DNA of 64,000 nt from Fimbriiglobus ruber (lineage in GTDB: Bacteria > Planctomycetota > Planctomycetia > Gemmatales > Gemmataceae): positions 186,001-250,000 of the forward strand of contig NZ_NIDE01000008.1 in NCBI RefSeq assembly GCF_002197845.1. The letters run 5' to 3'. The notes beneath the pieces were generated by a model that saw nothing but the letters and a program-made list of their open reading frames with translations, did no database searches and had not been told where the DNA came from. Below are positions 1 to 12,000 of this stretch, piece by piece. How positions within the stretch are numbered: the stretch's first letter is position 1; each line of letters begins with the position of its first letter. Both the position numbers and the translations under genes were made by a program.

Positions 1-3000
1 CGCCGTGAACGTGTACGGGGTCGGGCTCAACCCCGCCTGGGAGTCGGTGCTGGTCAGGGTGACCGTCCCGGTGAATCCGGCGTCCACGTTCCCGAACTGG
101 TCGAACACGGTGACGGTGAAGGCGGACGGGGTGCCGGCCGCGACCTGGGCGGGGAGGCCGGTCAGGGTCATTTGCACGCCCGCGGCCGCGGTGACGACGA
201 CGCCGCTCACGCTACCCGTGATGCCCGGGTTCACCGAGTCGGTCGCGGTCACCGTCTGGGTGCCGGCCGTCCCGAAGGTGACGGTGAAGGCGCCGACGCC
301 GGCGTCGGCGGACGAGAAGATGACCGTGGCCGGGTTGAACGTGGCCTTCGGGTCGGTGCTGGTCAGGGTGACGGTCCCGGTGTACCCGGTGGCCACGTTC
401 CCGAACGCGTCGCGGGCGATCACGGTGACCGTCTGGCCGGCCCCGGCGGTCACGAGCGTGGGCACGCCGGCGAGTTGGAAGGAGGCGGCCGGGGCCGGGA
501 CGACGACGATCCCGGTGTCGGCCCCGGAAACGGCCGGGTTAGCCGCGTCGGTCGCGGTGACCGATTGGGTGCCAACGGTCTCGAGGGTGACCCCGTTCAC
601 GAACGTGTGCGTCCCGGCGTCGGCGGCGGTGAAGGCGTAGCTCGCGGGCGCGATCTGGGCCTTGCCGTCGGTGCTGGTGAGGGCGACGGTCCCGGTAAAG
701 CCGGTGGCCACGTTCCCGTACGCGTCGAACGCCGTCGCGGTGACCGACCCCGGTACGCCAGCCACTTGCGGCGTCGGGAACCCGGTCAGTCGCAGGGAGG
801 TCGCGGTGGAAGCCGTGATCAGGATCCCGGTTTCGGTCCCCGTGACGGCGGAGTTCGCCCCGTCGGTGGCGGTGATCGACTGGGTGCCGGCGGTCTTGAG
901 GACGGCCCCGTTGGTGAACGTGTGGACCCCGGCGTCGGCGGCCGTGAAGGCGTAGCTCGTTGGGGTGAATTGGGCCTGCGGGTCCGAGCTGGATAGCAGT
1001 ACGGTCCCGTTGTACCCGGTCGCCACGTTCCCGTAGATGTCGTAGGCCGTTGCGGTAAACGAGCCCGGCGTACCGGCCACCTGCGGCGAGGGGAACCCGG
1101 CCAGCCTGAAGGACGCGGCGAAAGCCGGGGTCACGAGGATACCGGAGTCCGTCCCCGTGACGAACCGGTTGTTCGCGTCGGTGGCGGTGATCGACTGGAT
1201 ACCGGCCGTCCGGAGGGTGACCCCGTTGGTGAACGTGTGGGCTCCGGCGTCGGCGCCCGTGAACGTGTAGCGGGCGGGGTTGATCAGGGCTTGTGGGTCG
1301 CTGCTCGAGAGGATGACGGTCCCGGTGTACCCGGTGGCGACGTTCCCGTACGGGTCGTACAGCGTCGCCGTCACCGACCCCGGGGTCCCGGCCACCTGGG
1401 GGGTGGGGTACCCGGCCAGCTTAAGGGTCGAGGCCGCCGCCGCGGTGACGACGATCCGGCATCCGTCCCGGCGATACTCGGGGTGACCGTGTCGGTCGCC
1501 GTAATCGACTGGGTACCGGCCGTCCGGAGGGTGGCCCCGTTCTTGAACGTGTGGACGCCGGCGTCGGCGGCCGTGAACGCGTAGCTCGCCGGGGCGAACG
1601 ACGCCTGCTTGTCCGTGCTGGTCAGGGTGACCGTCCCGGTGTACCCGGTGGCCACGTTCCCGTAGGGATCGAACGCCGTCGCGGTGAACGACCCGGAGTA
1701 GCCCGCCACCTGGGGCGTGGGGTACCCGGTTAACTTGAGGGACGCGGCGGCCGCCGGGGTGACCACGATGCCGGCGTCGGTCCCCGTGATCGTCGCGTTG
1801 GCCGAGTCGGTGGCGGTGATCGACTGGGTGCCGGCCGTCTTGAGGGTCGCCCCGTTCACGAACGTGTGGACGCCGGCGTCGGTACCCGTGAACGCGTAGC
1901 TCACCGGGGCGAACGACGCCTGCGGGTCCGAACTGGTGAAGGTGACGATGCCGGTGTACCCGGTGGCGACGTTCCCGTACGGGTCGTACAGCGTCGCCGT
2001 TACCGTCCCGGGGGTGCCGGCCACTTGGGGCGTGGGGAACCCGGTCAACTGCAACGACTTGGCGGCCGCCGGGGTGACCACGATGCCGGCGTCGGTCCCC
2101 GGGGTCAACGCGTCGGGGGTGTCGGTGACGGTGATCGACTGGGTGCCGGCCGTCCGGAGGGTGACTCCGTTGGTAAACTTGTGAACCCCCGCGTCGGCGG
2201 CCGTGAACGCATAGCTCGACGCGACGAACGACGCCTGCGGGTCGGTACTCGTGAGCGTGACGGTCCCGGTAAAGCCGGTGGCCACGTTCCCGAACTGGTC
2301 GAACGCCGTCGCGGTGACCGTCCCGGGGGTGCCGGCCACCTGGGGGGAGGGGAACCCGGCCAACTGCAACGACTGGGCCGCCGCCGCGGTCACCACGATG
2401 CCGGTTTCGGTACCCGTGATGCTCGGGGTGGTCGTGTCGGTCGCGGTGATCGTCTGGGTGCCGGCCGTGTCGAGGGTGGCGGTGAACGTCGCCGAATCGT
2501 TGTCCGACGCCTGGAACGTGTACGGCGTCGGGGTGATCGTGCCCTTCGAGTCCGTGGTCGTCAGGGCGACCGTGCCGGTGTACGCGGGAGACGGCAGCAG
2601 GTTCCCGTAGGCGTCCACGGCCGTAACCGTGAACGTGTGGCTGACGCCGGCGATCGTGTTGGGGAACCCGGACACGACGAAGGCCGCCGGCGTGGACGCG
2701 GTGACCGTGACCGGGAGGTTGCCGCTGATCTTGTCGGCCGCGTCCGTCCCGGTGATCGTCTGGGCGCCGGCGGTGAACAGGGTCGCGCCGTTCGTGAACG
2801 TGTGCGTCCCGTTGTCGGCGGCCGTAAACGCATACGTGAGCGGGGAGAACGTCGCCTTCGAGTCCGTGCTACTGAGCGTGACGTTCCCAGTGGCCGCGTT
2901 CCCGTACGGGTCGAGCAGGGTCGCCGTGAACGTGTACGGCGAACCGGCGACCGTCGAATTCGAAGTCGCCGAGAGGGTCAACTGGGACGCGGCCGCGGCG

Positions 3001-6000
3001 GTGACCACGATGCCGCCTTCCGTGCCCGTGATGGTCGCGTTGGCCGAATCGGTCGCGGTGATCGACTGGGTGCCGGCCGTCTTGAGGGTCGCGCCGTTGG
3101 TGACCGTGTGCGAACCGGTGCCCGAACCCGGGAAGGTGTACGACGTGGGGCGAACGACGCCTGAACGTCGGTACTGGTGAAGACCACCGTTCCCGTGTAA
3201 GCGGGCGTCAGGTTGCCGAACTTGTCGAAGGCCGACACGGTGAACGAGTGGGCGACCCCGGCCACCGTCGGGGTCGGGAACCCGGCGACGGTCAGGGTCG
3301 ACGTGGCGGCCGGGGTGACCTGAATGCCCGTCGCGGACCCGAGGATCTTGTCGGCCGTGTCGGTGGCGGTGATCGACCAGGTGCCGACTTTCGTCAGCGT
3401 CGCGCCGTCGTTGGCCGCCGCGCTGAAGACGTGGACACCATCGTCGAAGCCGGCGCCGACGCCGCTGGTGAATGTGTAGGACGTCGGGAGTGTGGTCTGG
3501 GTGCCGGGGTCGGTGGTGGTGAACGTCACCGTTCCCGTGAACCCGATCGCGGTGTTGCCGTACTTATCTTTCGCCGTGACCACCACGTCGTGATCCGTGC
3601 CGGCGACGACCGAGGACGGGTAGGACACGGTGAACGTCACGGCCGTCCCGGGGACGACGACGATCCCGTTGGAGGTGCCGGTCAGCGGGCCGGCCGGAAC
3701 CGGCGGGGTCGGCGGCGGCTCGGGGATCACCGGGGTGGTCGTCGCGGCGTCGGTCGCGGTGATCGTCTGGGCCGGGTAGTCGATGGCCACCGTCGGGGCC
3801 GACGTGTACCCGATGCCCGGGTTCGTCACGACGATGCCCGTTATGATGTTTCCGAGTTTCGTGGTCCCGCTGGCCCCGGACCCGCCGCCGCCCGTGATGG
3901 TCACAGTCGGGGCGGACGCGTACCCGGTCCCGTTGGTTAGGAGGGTGAACCCGGTCACCTGCCCGCCGGAGATGATCGCGGTTGCGGTCGCCCCGGTGCC
4001 GCCGCCGCCCGTAATAGTCACGGTCGGCGTCGAGGTGTACCCGGACCCGGCGTTCGTCAGGGTAATCGATTGGACCGGATGGCTCGCGACCGCGGTCGCC
4101 CCGGTGCCGCCGCCGCCCGTAATGATCACGTTCGGGTTCGTGGTGTACCCGGACCCGGCGTTCGTCAGGGTAATCGGGCCGACCCCGGTGCCTGTCAGTG
4201 CCGCGGTCGCGGTCGCCTGGACACCGGTGGTGGCGAACGTCACCCCGTCGACGAACGTGTGCGTCCCGTTGTCGAACCCGCTCCCGGTCCCGCTGGTGAA
4301 CGTGTACGACGCCGGGGCGAACGCGGCCTTGGTGTCCGAACTCGTGAAGACGGGCGTCCCGGTGTACGAGGTCGCCACGTTGCCGAAGTGGTCGACGGCC
4401 GTGACCGTGAAGGTGGTCGCCGCGCCGGCCTGGACCTGGTCGGCGATCACGACGGTCGGCGCGACGGTGTACCCGGTCCCCGGGTTCGTCACCGTGATTC
4501 CCGTGACGACGCCCGCCGGACTGACGGACGCGACGGCGGTCGCCCCGGTCCCGCCGCCGCCGGTGATGTAAACGGTCGGGACGACTTCGTAGCCGCTGCC
4601 GCCGGTCGTGAGGTTGATCGCCCCCACCCCGGTACCGGCCAGGGTGGCGGTGGCCGCCGCGGGCGTGGCCGGCGGCGTCGTGGTCGGCTCGCCGACCAGG
4701 AACTGGCTGGCGGCCGCGGCGTTCACGGTGAGGAACGCCTTCGCGTCGGCCATCTGGTTCGAGGTGTTGTGGACGTCGAGCCACGTCTGCGACGTGACCG
4801 GCGGGGCGGACGCCTTCTCGAACGTCACCGAGAAGACGTGGACGCCTTGGTCCGCGGCGGTGAAGGTGTAGCTCGCGGGCAAGCCGGCCGCCGCCAGGAT
4901 CGGGTCGGGCGACGAGCCGGGGGTGGTCAGGTACGGGTCGGACGTCGTGAAGGTGACGGTGCCGGTGAAATTCGTGAGCGGGAGCCCGGTGTTCGGGTCT
5001 TCGGCGGTGACCACCACGCGGACCGGCTGCCCGGCGATGGTGACGTCGGGCATGTCGATGAACAGGTTCCCGGTCGTCGTCGTGGTCGAGGCCGGGGGCG
5101 CGGGGATGTTGACGTACCCGTGGTACGAGTCGGCCGAGTACCCGAGGTCGCCGTTCGCGGGGGTGGCGCCGTTGTTCGGGTCGGGCGCGGCCTCGCCGTT
5201 GGTGCTGTTCCCGTTCTGGTTCATCGGGAACCCGGCGTAGTCCGAGATGAACGTCCCCGGGTAGTCGATCGTCACGGTCGGGGTGGACGTGTACCCGGAG
5301 CCGGGGTTCGTCACAGTAATGGCGGTTACGGCGCCGTTCAAGAACGACGCGACCGCGGTGGCCCCGGTCCCCCCGCCGCCGGTGATCGTGACGTTCGGGG
5401 CGACCTTGTACCCGCTGCCGCCGGACGCCACGGCGATCGCGCTGACGCCGCCGCCCGCGGTCGTCGCCGTCGCCAACGCGAGGGAGGCGTTGGTCTCGTC
5501 TTGCCCGATCACGACTTCGAGCGGGCCCGCCACCGCGTCGGGCGTGTACACGATCTGGAACAGGTCGTGGTAGTCGCTCGGGGCGACGGGGATCGCCGAC
5601 TGACCCGTCGGGCCGACGGTGTCGACGATCGGGGTCACGCTATCGACCGTCAGCGCGTTGCCGTCCGCGTCGGTGAGTTGAATGTTCCCGGTCGTGAACG
5701 TGGTCGCGAGGACCGGCGAACTGAACTGGACGTCGAGCGTGTTGGCCTGGGTGTCGTCGACCGTGACGCCGATGACGCGGGGGCCGGACTGGGCGACCGC
5801 CTGGTCCGGCGCGATCGCGGCGGCGACCGGGTCGGTCTGGGGGGTGCCGAGGCGAATGACCCACGTGCCGCGGCCGTAGGTGTACGCCGTGAGCAGGTCC
5901 AGCCCGCCGGTCGATTGGACCGGGAGGCCGGTACTCGGGTCGATGTTCCCGAGCGACAGCTGGATCTGGGTGACCAGGGCGTCGGTCATGTTCCCGCCGG

Positions 6001-9000
6001 CCCCGATGGCGTATTGCGACGTCTGGCCGGTCGTCGGGTCGGTGTACGTGTAGGTCGAGGCGGCCGGGTAGAGCGACCACGTCTTGCCGTTGTCGACGGA
6101 ACGGAAGACGCCGCCTTGTCCGCCGACGTACAGGACCGGGAACGTGGTCCCGGGGTTGGTCGTACTCGGGATCGCGTACCGCCAGTCGGCGGCGATGGTC
6201 GTGAGGTTCTGGAGGGCCGCGGTGAACGACCCGGCGGACCCGGTGTTGGCGTCGCCGAAGATCGATTTCTGGAGGGTGAACAGGTTGCCCGAGATGGGAA
6301 TCCACGTGGGGTTCGCGGCCGACGAATTGGGCATGAAGAACACGCCGGTCGTGGTCACGGCGTATGCGTCGTGGCTGCCGTGAACCGGGTCGGTGACGAT
6401 TTGCTGAACGGCGCTTCCGTCGAGTCCGGCGGAAATATTGATCCAGTTCGTACCGCCGCCGCCGGTGAAGGATACGTAGATATCCCCGTTGCTGGTTCCG
6501 TTGTAGATGAAGTTGTCGAGCTGGTTCGGATTCGTGGGGCTCGGTGCCCCGTACGCGGAGGCCGTCGAGGTTCCGTTGAAGGCGTTGGTTCCGGAACCGC
6601 CCGTCGTCTGGTTCCAGATCTGTCCGAGGTTCGTTGTCAGGAACAGGGTCGAAGTCGTCTCGGACCCGATTGCGACGGCGTTGGGATCGATCGGGTTGAC
6701 CGTGAACCGGTTGCCGCCGACGTACGCCCAGTTGCCGGTGCTGGTGTACGGGTTGTCCGTGGGTTGGACGAGTCCGAGGCCGAGGGAGCCCACTTCGCCG
6801 CCGGCGGGTCCGGCGAGCAGGAACTCGGTCGGGGCTGGCGCGCCGCAGCAGGGCCACTTGAAGACGTAGTCGTTCCCGTTCCCGGTTTGGGCCGTCTGGA
6901 CCCCGGTCGCGTCGCCCGTACTCCCGCTGAAGCTCAGGAGTCCGGTCGAACTCCCCTCCCCGGTCTGGAGGACGTTCGCGTTCGAGAACCCGAACCCGTC
7001 GTCCTGGGCCCCGCCGTAGAACATCGCGTCGTTGATTTCCGCCGCGAGCTGGCTCGGTTGGGTCGCCCCCTGGTAATACTGGATGGTCTGGAGGTTGCCG
7101 TTGCGGACGTTACCCGGGAGCGCGGTGGACCCGAGACTCGTCACGGTGTTCCCGTTGGCGTCGACGACCGCACTCCCCACGCCCTGGTCGTCCCCGACGA
7201 TCAGGCGGGTGAGGCCCGTGAGCGGGTCGACGATGGCGACGATCCGGTGGACGTCGGTGGCGACTTCCACGCCGCTGACCGGCATCCACGTCGCCCCCGT
7301 CCCGGTGTTCTCGAAGCTGGACACGTTCGAGAAGTCCAGTTCGGACGCGCCGAACGGGTCGGCCGGGTTGTGGTAGACGTTCAGCAGGCCGGTGTTCGTC
7401 GTGTAGATCCCGTTCACGCCGTACGCCTGGCCCGCCCCCAACATGGCGCCGCTGTTCAATGAGTTGGGGTTCGTGACCGTGCCGCCGCCCGAGAGGGCGA
7501 CCCCGCCGGTGGTGGCGAACTGCGCGCCCCCGGACGTGAGACTATTGTCGTACGCCACCATCGCCTGGGCGTCGAAGATCCCGGTGGTGTCGACGCGGAT
7601 GAGGCCGGTGCCCGTTTGCGCGCCGTCGTTGCTCCCCCCGATGTAGACCACGTTCGGATTCGTCGGGTCGATCGTCATGGCCACGTCGTAGTTGCCCTGA
7701 GTACCGAAAGGCACGGCGCCGAACGGGTTCAACTGTCCCTGCGTGTAATCGTTGGTCCCGTAGCTGTATCCCACCTTGGGTGTGTAGGCGGCGAGGTTGA
7801 CTTTCGTCCAGTTGGCGCCGCCGTCCTTGGTCAGGTACAAGCCCTGGAGGGTGCCCTGGAGGGAGACGACGAGGGCGTACAACCACCCCTGGTAATTCAG
7901 GTTCTCGAACGCGTTCGACGTCAAGTCCGGGGTCGCGAGGACGATCCGCCCGAAATCTCCGTTCGGGCTCACGTTGTTGGTCGCGAGGCCGACCTGGACG
8001 GGCGCGGTCGCGTCGTTGTTGACGTAGCTCCCGTTCACGAACGGCGACGCGTTCCCGGCCATCAGGGTCATGCTGTTCTGGACGGGGGCGTTGAAGTCGG
8101 CGTAGACCCCCTGGCCCTCGAACGCGGCGTACAGGGTGGTCAGCTGGCCGCCGGTCCCCGCGCTCCCGGCGGCGAGTACGATGTCGGTCGCGATCCCGCC
8201 CTGAATTTGGGTCCAGTGCAAGCCCGAGTCGGTACTCCGCCAGACGCCGATTTCGGCGGTCGCCCCCAGGCCGCCGGCTAAATACACGATCGCGTTTCCG
8301 CTCGCCGTCAGGGTCGGGTCGACGATAATCTTGTATCCGAATCCGCCATTGAATACGTGGTCGCGGGTCGAGGCGGAGATCGCGGAGACGGCCAAGCCGG
8401 TCGGGTCCGTGGCGTCCGCGTTGTTTGAACTGTCGAGAACAGTCCACGTCCGCCCGCCGTCCAGCGACCGGAGGACGCCAACCCCCGGAGTGCTGGCGAA
8501 GCCCGGGCCGTTACCCTCGCCGGTCATGGCGAAAATCATGGACTGGTTGGGGTCATCGTTCCGGCCGACCACCGCAATAGAGGCGATGTTCAGGCTGAAG
8601 GCCGGACCGTTGTCGGTCAGCGGGATCCAGGTCGGGCCGTTCGGATCTGTGGTCAGGAAGTCGGTCGTCTTCCAGATGCCGCCGCTGGCGGCGCCGATGT
8701 AAACGGTATTCCCGGACGGGTCGGACGGGTCGACCGCGATGGCGGTCGTCCGGGCCGTTGTGGAGTCCGCCCCGTAGTCCGGGGCCGGGCCGACGGGGGT
8801 CCAGGTTTGCTGGCTGAGCGGGTCGGTCGGGTTCTGGTTGAACACGCGGAACGGGACGGTGAACGCGTCGGCGGTCGGCTCGCCCAACCCGCTCCCGGTG
8901 GTGATGTACGGCAGGGTGAGCGACCACTTGGTCAGACTCGGCGTCTCGGCCCCGGTGTTCGTGATCCGCAGGACCCACGTACCGCTCGCCTGCTTGCCGT

Positions 9001-12000
9001 TGAGGACGTCGAGCGGGAACTGCGGGTTGTACGGCCCCTTGTCGAACGGCTGGACCGCCGCGTTACTCGTGATCGGGGTGACCCCGTTGTCCTCGAACGT
9101 GGTGTTGCTGAACCACAGCGTGCCGCCGGGCTGTTTCGAGTTGCCGGCGTTTTCGAACAGGCGGATCGTCGTCCCGTCCGGGGCGACCAGATCGGCGATC
9201 AACTGGCCGACGTCGTTCGAATCGGCCACCGTGTTGCTGATGTTGACCTGCACCTGAATCTGGTTCGGGTGCTGCGGGTTCGCGTCCACGTTGATGAGGA
9301 AGTTGTCGGGGACGGCGATTGGGAATTCGACCACCCCCGGGACCGACCCGGACGCGGCCGGGATGGTGGCCGAGGGGTTCGAACTGCCACTAAAGGCGGC
9401 CGAGTACGAGTTGTGGGCGTCCACCCCGGTCGCGACGTTGGTCGCCTGGGTCAGGTTGTCTACCCCGGCGTTCAAGTTGGTGTCCACCAACTCGGGTTCC
9501 GTCCCCGTCCCCGCCGGGTTCGGCAGGGTCGTCTGTGCGGCGAACAGCGGGTCCACCTGGATCGAGTACGACCCGCTCAAAATTTGCGTCGGGAATGTGA
9601 TCTGGAAGGTCGTCAGAGGAACGATCGTGATGACCGGTGGGAATTTGTACCCGGACCCGGGGCTGGTGACGGTGATCCCGGTGATCTGGCCGTTAACGAC
9701 GAGGGCCGTGGCGGTCGCGCCGACCCCAGTCGTGTCCCCCGGGGCCCGGGTGATGGACACCAAGACGGGCTGTGCGATGACCGCCAGCGCCGACGCACCG
9801 GACCCCCCCGGCGTATCGGGGTCGAAGATGGTAATGGTCGGGGCAGAGGTGTACCCCGACCCGCCGGCCGTGATCGCGATTCCCGTAATGACGCCGCTGG
9901 CCGAAATGATGGGCGTACCCGCCGCACCCGTCCCACCCCCGCCCGAGAAGAAGACTTCGGTGAACTGCGAGTACTTGGACCCGCCGTTCACCATCACGAC
10001 GCTGCTCACGGGCCCGGCAACGGGACTGTACCCCGACCCCGGGTTGGTGACGGTGATGCCCGAAACTCCGCCGCCCGAAATCGACGCCGAGGCGGCCGCC
10101 CCGGTTCCCGTCGCCAGGGGGGTGACCGTGATCGGCACCGGGGTGATCGTCACAATCGGTGGGAGCGAGTATTTGGACCCGGGGTCGGTGATCGTGAACG
10201 AGCTGATCGTGCCGTTGTAAGCGACGACGGCGTTGGCGGTGGCCCCGCCCCCCGTGGTGTCCCCCAGGGCTGGGGTGATGGTGACCGTCACCTCGTCGTA
10301 ATTCGACCCGGGGGCGGTCACGGTGATGCCGGTGACCGCGCCGGTCACGGGGTCGATCGCGGCCGTGGCGGTGGCGCCGGAACCGGTGAACGCGGAAGCC
10401 GCGGTCGCGGTGCCAGTCGAACGGTCGTACAGAACGCCCGTCCCGTCGATGCCCGTACCACTCGGTCCGGTGATCCGGATGATGTCGGCCGCGTTGAACA
10501 CCGGGCCGGCCGCCGTGTTAGTGTTCATGAGCCGGTCGAAGGTCACGTTGAGCGTGTTGGCCCCGGTATTCAGGGCGAGGGTCGGGTCATTCGCCTGACC
10601 GTTCGTGAGGGCCGTGAGGTTGTCGAGGACGTGCGGCCCGGGAATGATCAGCGGCTGGGTGTTGGTGGTGTAAGGGGCACTGAAGGGAACCCCGTTCACC
10701 GGGGTCGGGATCGCGAATTGATCGACGCCGCTCGTTTCGTCAGTGATCGCATTCGCATTCTGATCCATTAGATTGTGGAGCGACAACCACTGCGTGGTCT
10801 GCACGGCCACCGACCACGAGGTCAGGGTGCCGGACCCAAAGCTCCAATCGTTAGTGATCTTCAGTTGCCAGTTGCCGATCGCGGTCGTCCCGTTCAGGGC
10901 GAGCAGATTTCCGTCGGGCTTGAACGTTCCGGTAAACGGCGGGGTTCCCGAGGCAATCGGTACGGTCGCGGTGGCGGTGAACGTCGTGTTGGTGAAGTTG
11001 TCGGCCGAACTCCCGGGCGGTTCATTGATCGACAGTGGAATCTGGGTGCCGTTCGGGGCGATCAGTGTGAGTACGAGTTGGTTCGCGGAGGGGAAAAATC
11101 CGCTCTGCGCGATATTCAGAGTGACCGTCACGGCCGTGATCGTTACCGAGGGAACGCTGGCCGGCACCGGGATCGTGGCGATCGTGACCGATGGCCCAGA
11201 CCCCGTTGCCGGCCCGTAAGCGGTCGCGCCGGACGATTCCGCGATGTAGCCCGATTTGAATGACTCGACGTCGTCGAGGATCCCGGGGCCGACGGCGTAG
11301 CTGTACGTCCCCACGGCAAACTGGGGTGTTTGCAGGTGGACGAGGACGTTCGTGGGGCCGTACGGGACGCCGGGGTGAGCCGGGTTCGTGTTCGGATTGT
11401 TCTGGTAAATGACCTCGACGGAACCCACCGGGATCGAGGTGGCGGCGACCGACAGGGAGGCGTACGGGTTGCGGTACTGAACCTGGAAAAGCTGCGACAG
11501 TTGCGCGACCGACATGGCGGCGAACTGGGTCGGGTCGATCGGGCGGTCGAACGTCACCACGAACGCATCGATCCCGCTCGTGCCGTCGGTGGCGATCGAG
11601 GTGTTGTACGTCTCGGATACGGCGTTCCCGAACTGGTCGAACCCGCTGACGGCCGACGGCCCGGTGACCGTACCCAGGTCGCCACTCACGACCCGCGGGC
11701 CGGCCGCGGTCTCGGCTTTCGCGGAAAAAATGCCGCTCCCGGCCGCGTCCGCGTTCCCGGTCCAATACGCGTAGATGATTCCGCCGGACGCGATGACCGA
11801 CTGCCGGATGCCGACGCCGTCCGCGCCGGCCAGGGGGATGTTGGTCGGGACCGGTTCCAAGGTGTAAGTGGTGTCCGAAACGATGTCTGTTGCCTGCTTC
11901 GGCTGGTTCAAGAACGGCGGCGGGGCGTTCTGCTCGAACGTCTGGGAGCTGAAGGTCTGGCCGCCGTCGATGCTGGTCGCGATGTAGGTCGCGGCGCGAG

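Larger units (their letters stand above)
1..3540 (-). repeat. Tandem filamin/Ig-like coding repeats of about 100-105 codons
   Basis: About eleven imperfect copies of a unit of roughly 310 bp lie within the giant gene. Each reads as PTPQVAGTPGTVTATxxD, then YGNVATGYTGTVTLTS, then YAFTAADAGVHTF, then TAGTQSITATD. The same DNA phrase recurs near positions 1758, 2070 and 2388, which gives the spacing. The near-identity of units suggests unequal recombination, and also makes the region prone to assembly errors. Confidence 0.85.

Noticed and set aside
1-4600. Regular DNA repeats that might be a CRISPR array
   Set aside because: Units are about 300 bp, imperfect, continuous and in coding phase; no short repeat/spacer pattern.
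4070-7462. 1130-codon open frame on the plus strand opposite the giant gene
   Set aside because: Arg/Gly/Asp-rich shadow of the minus-strand repeats; no domain, while the minus strand reads clear protein repeats.
8807-10771. 654-codon plus-strand open frame
   Set aside because: Same kind of high-GC shadow of the giant gene.
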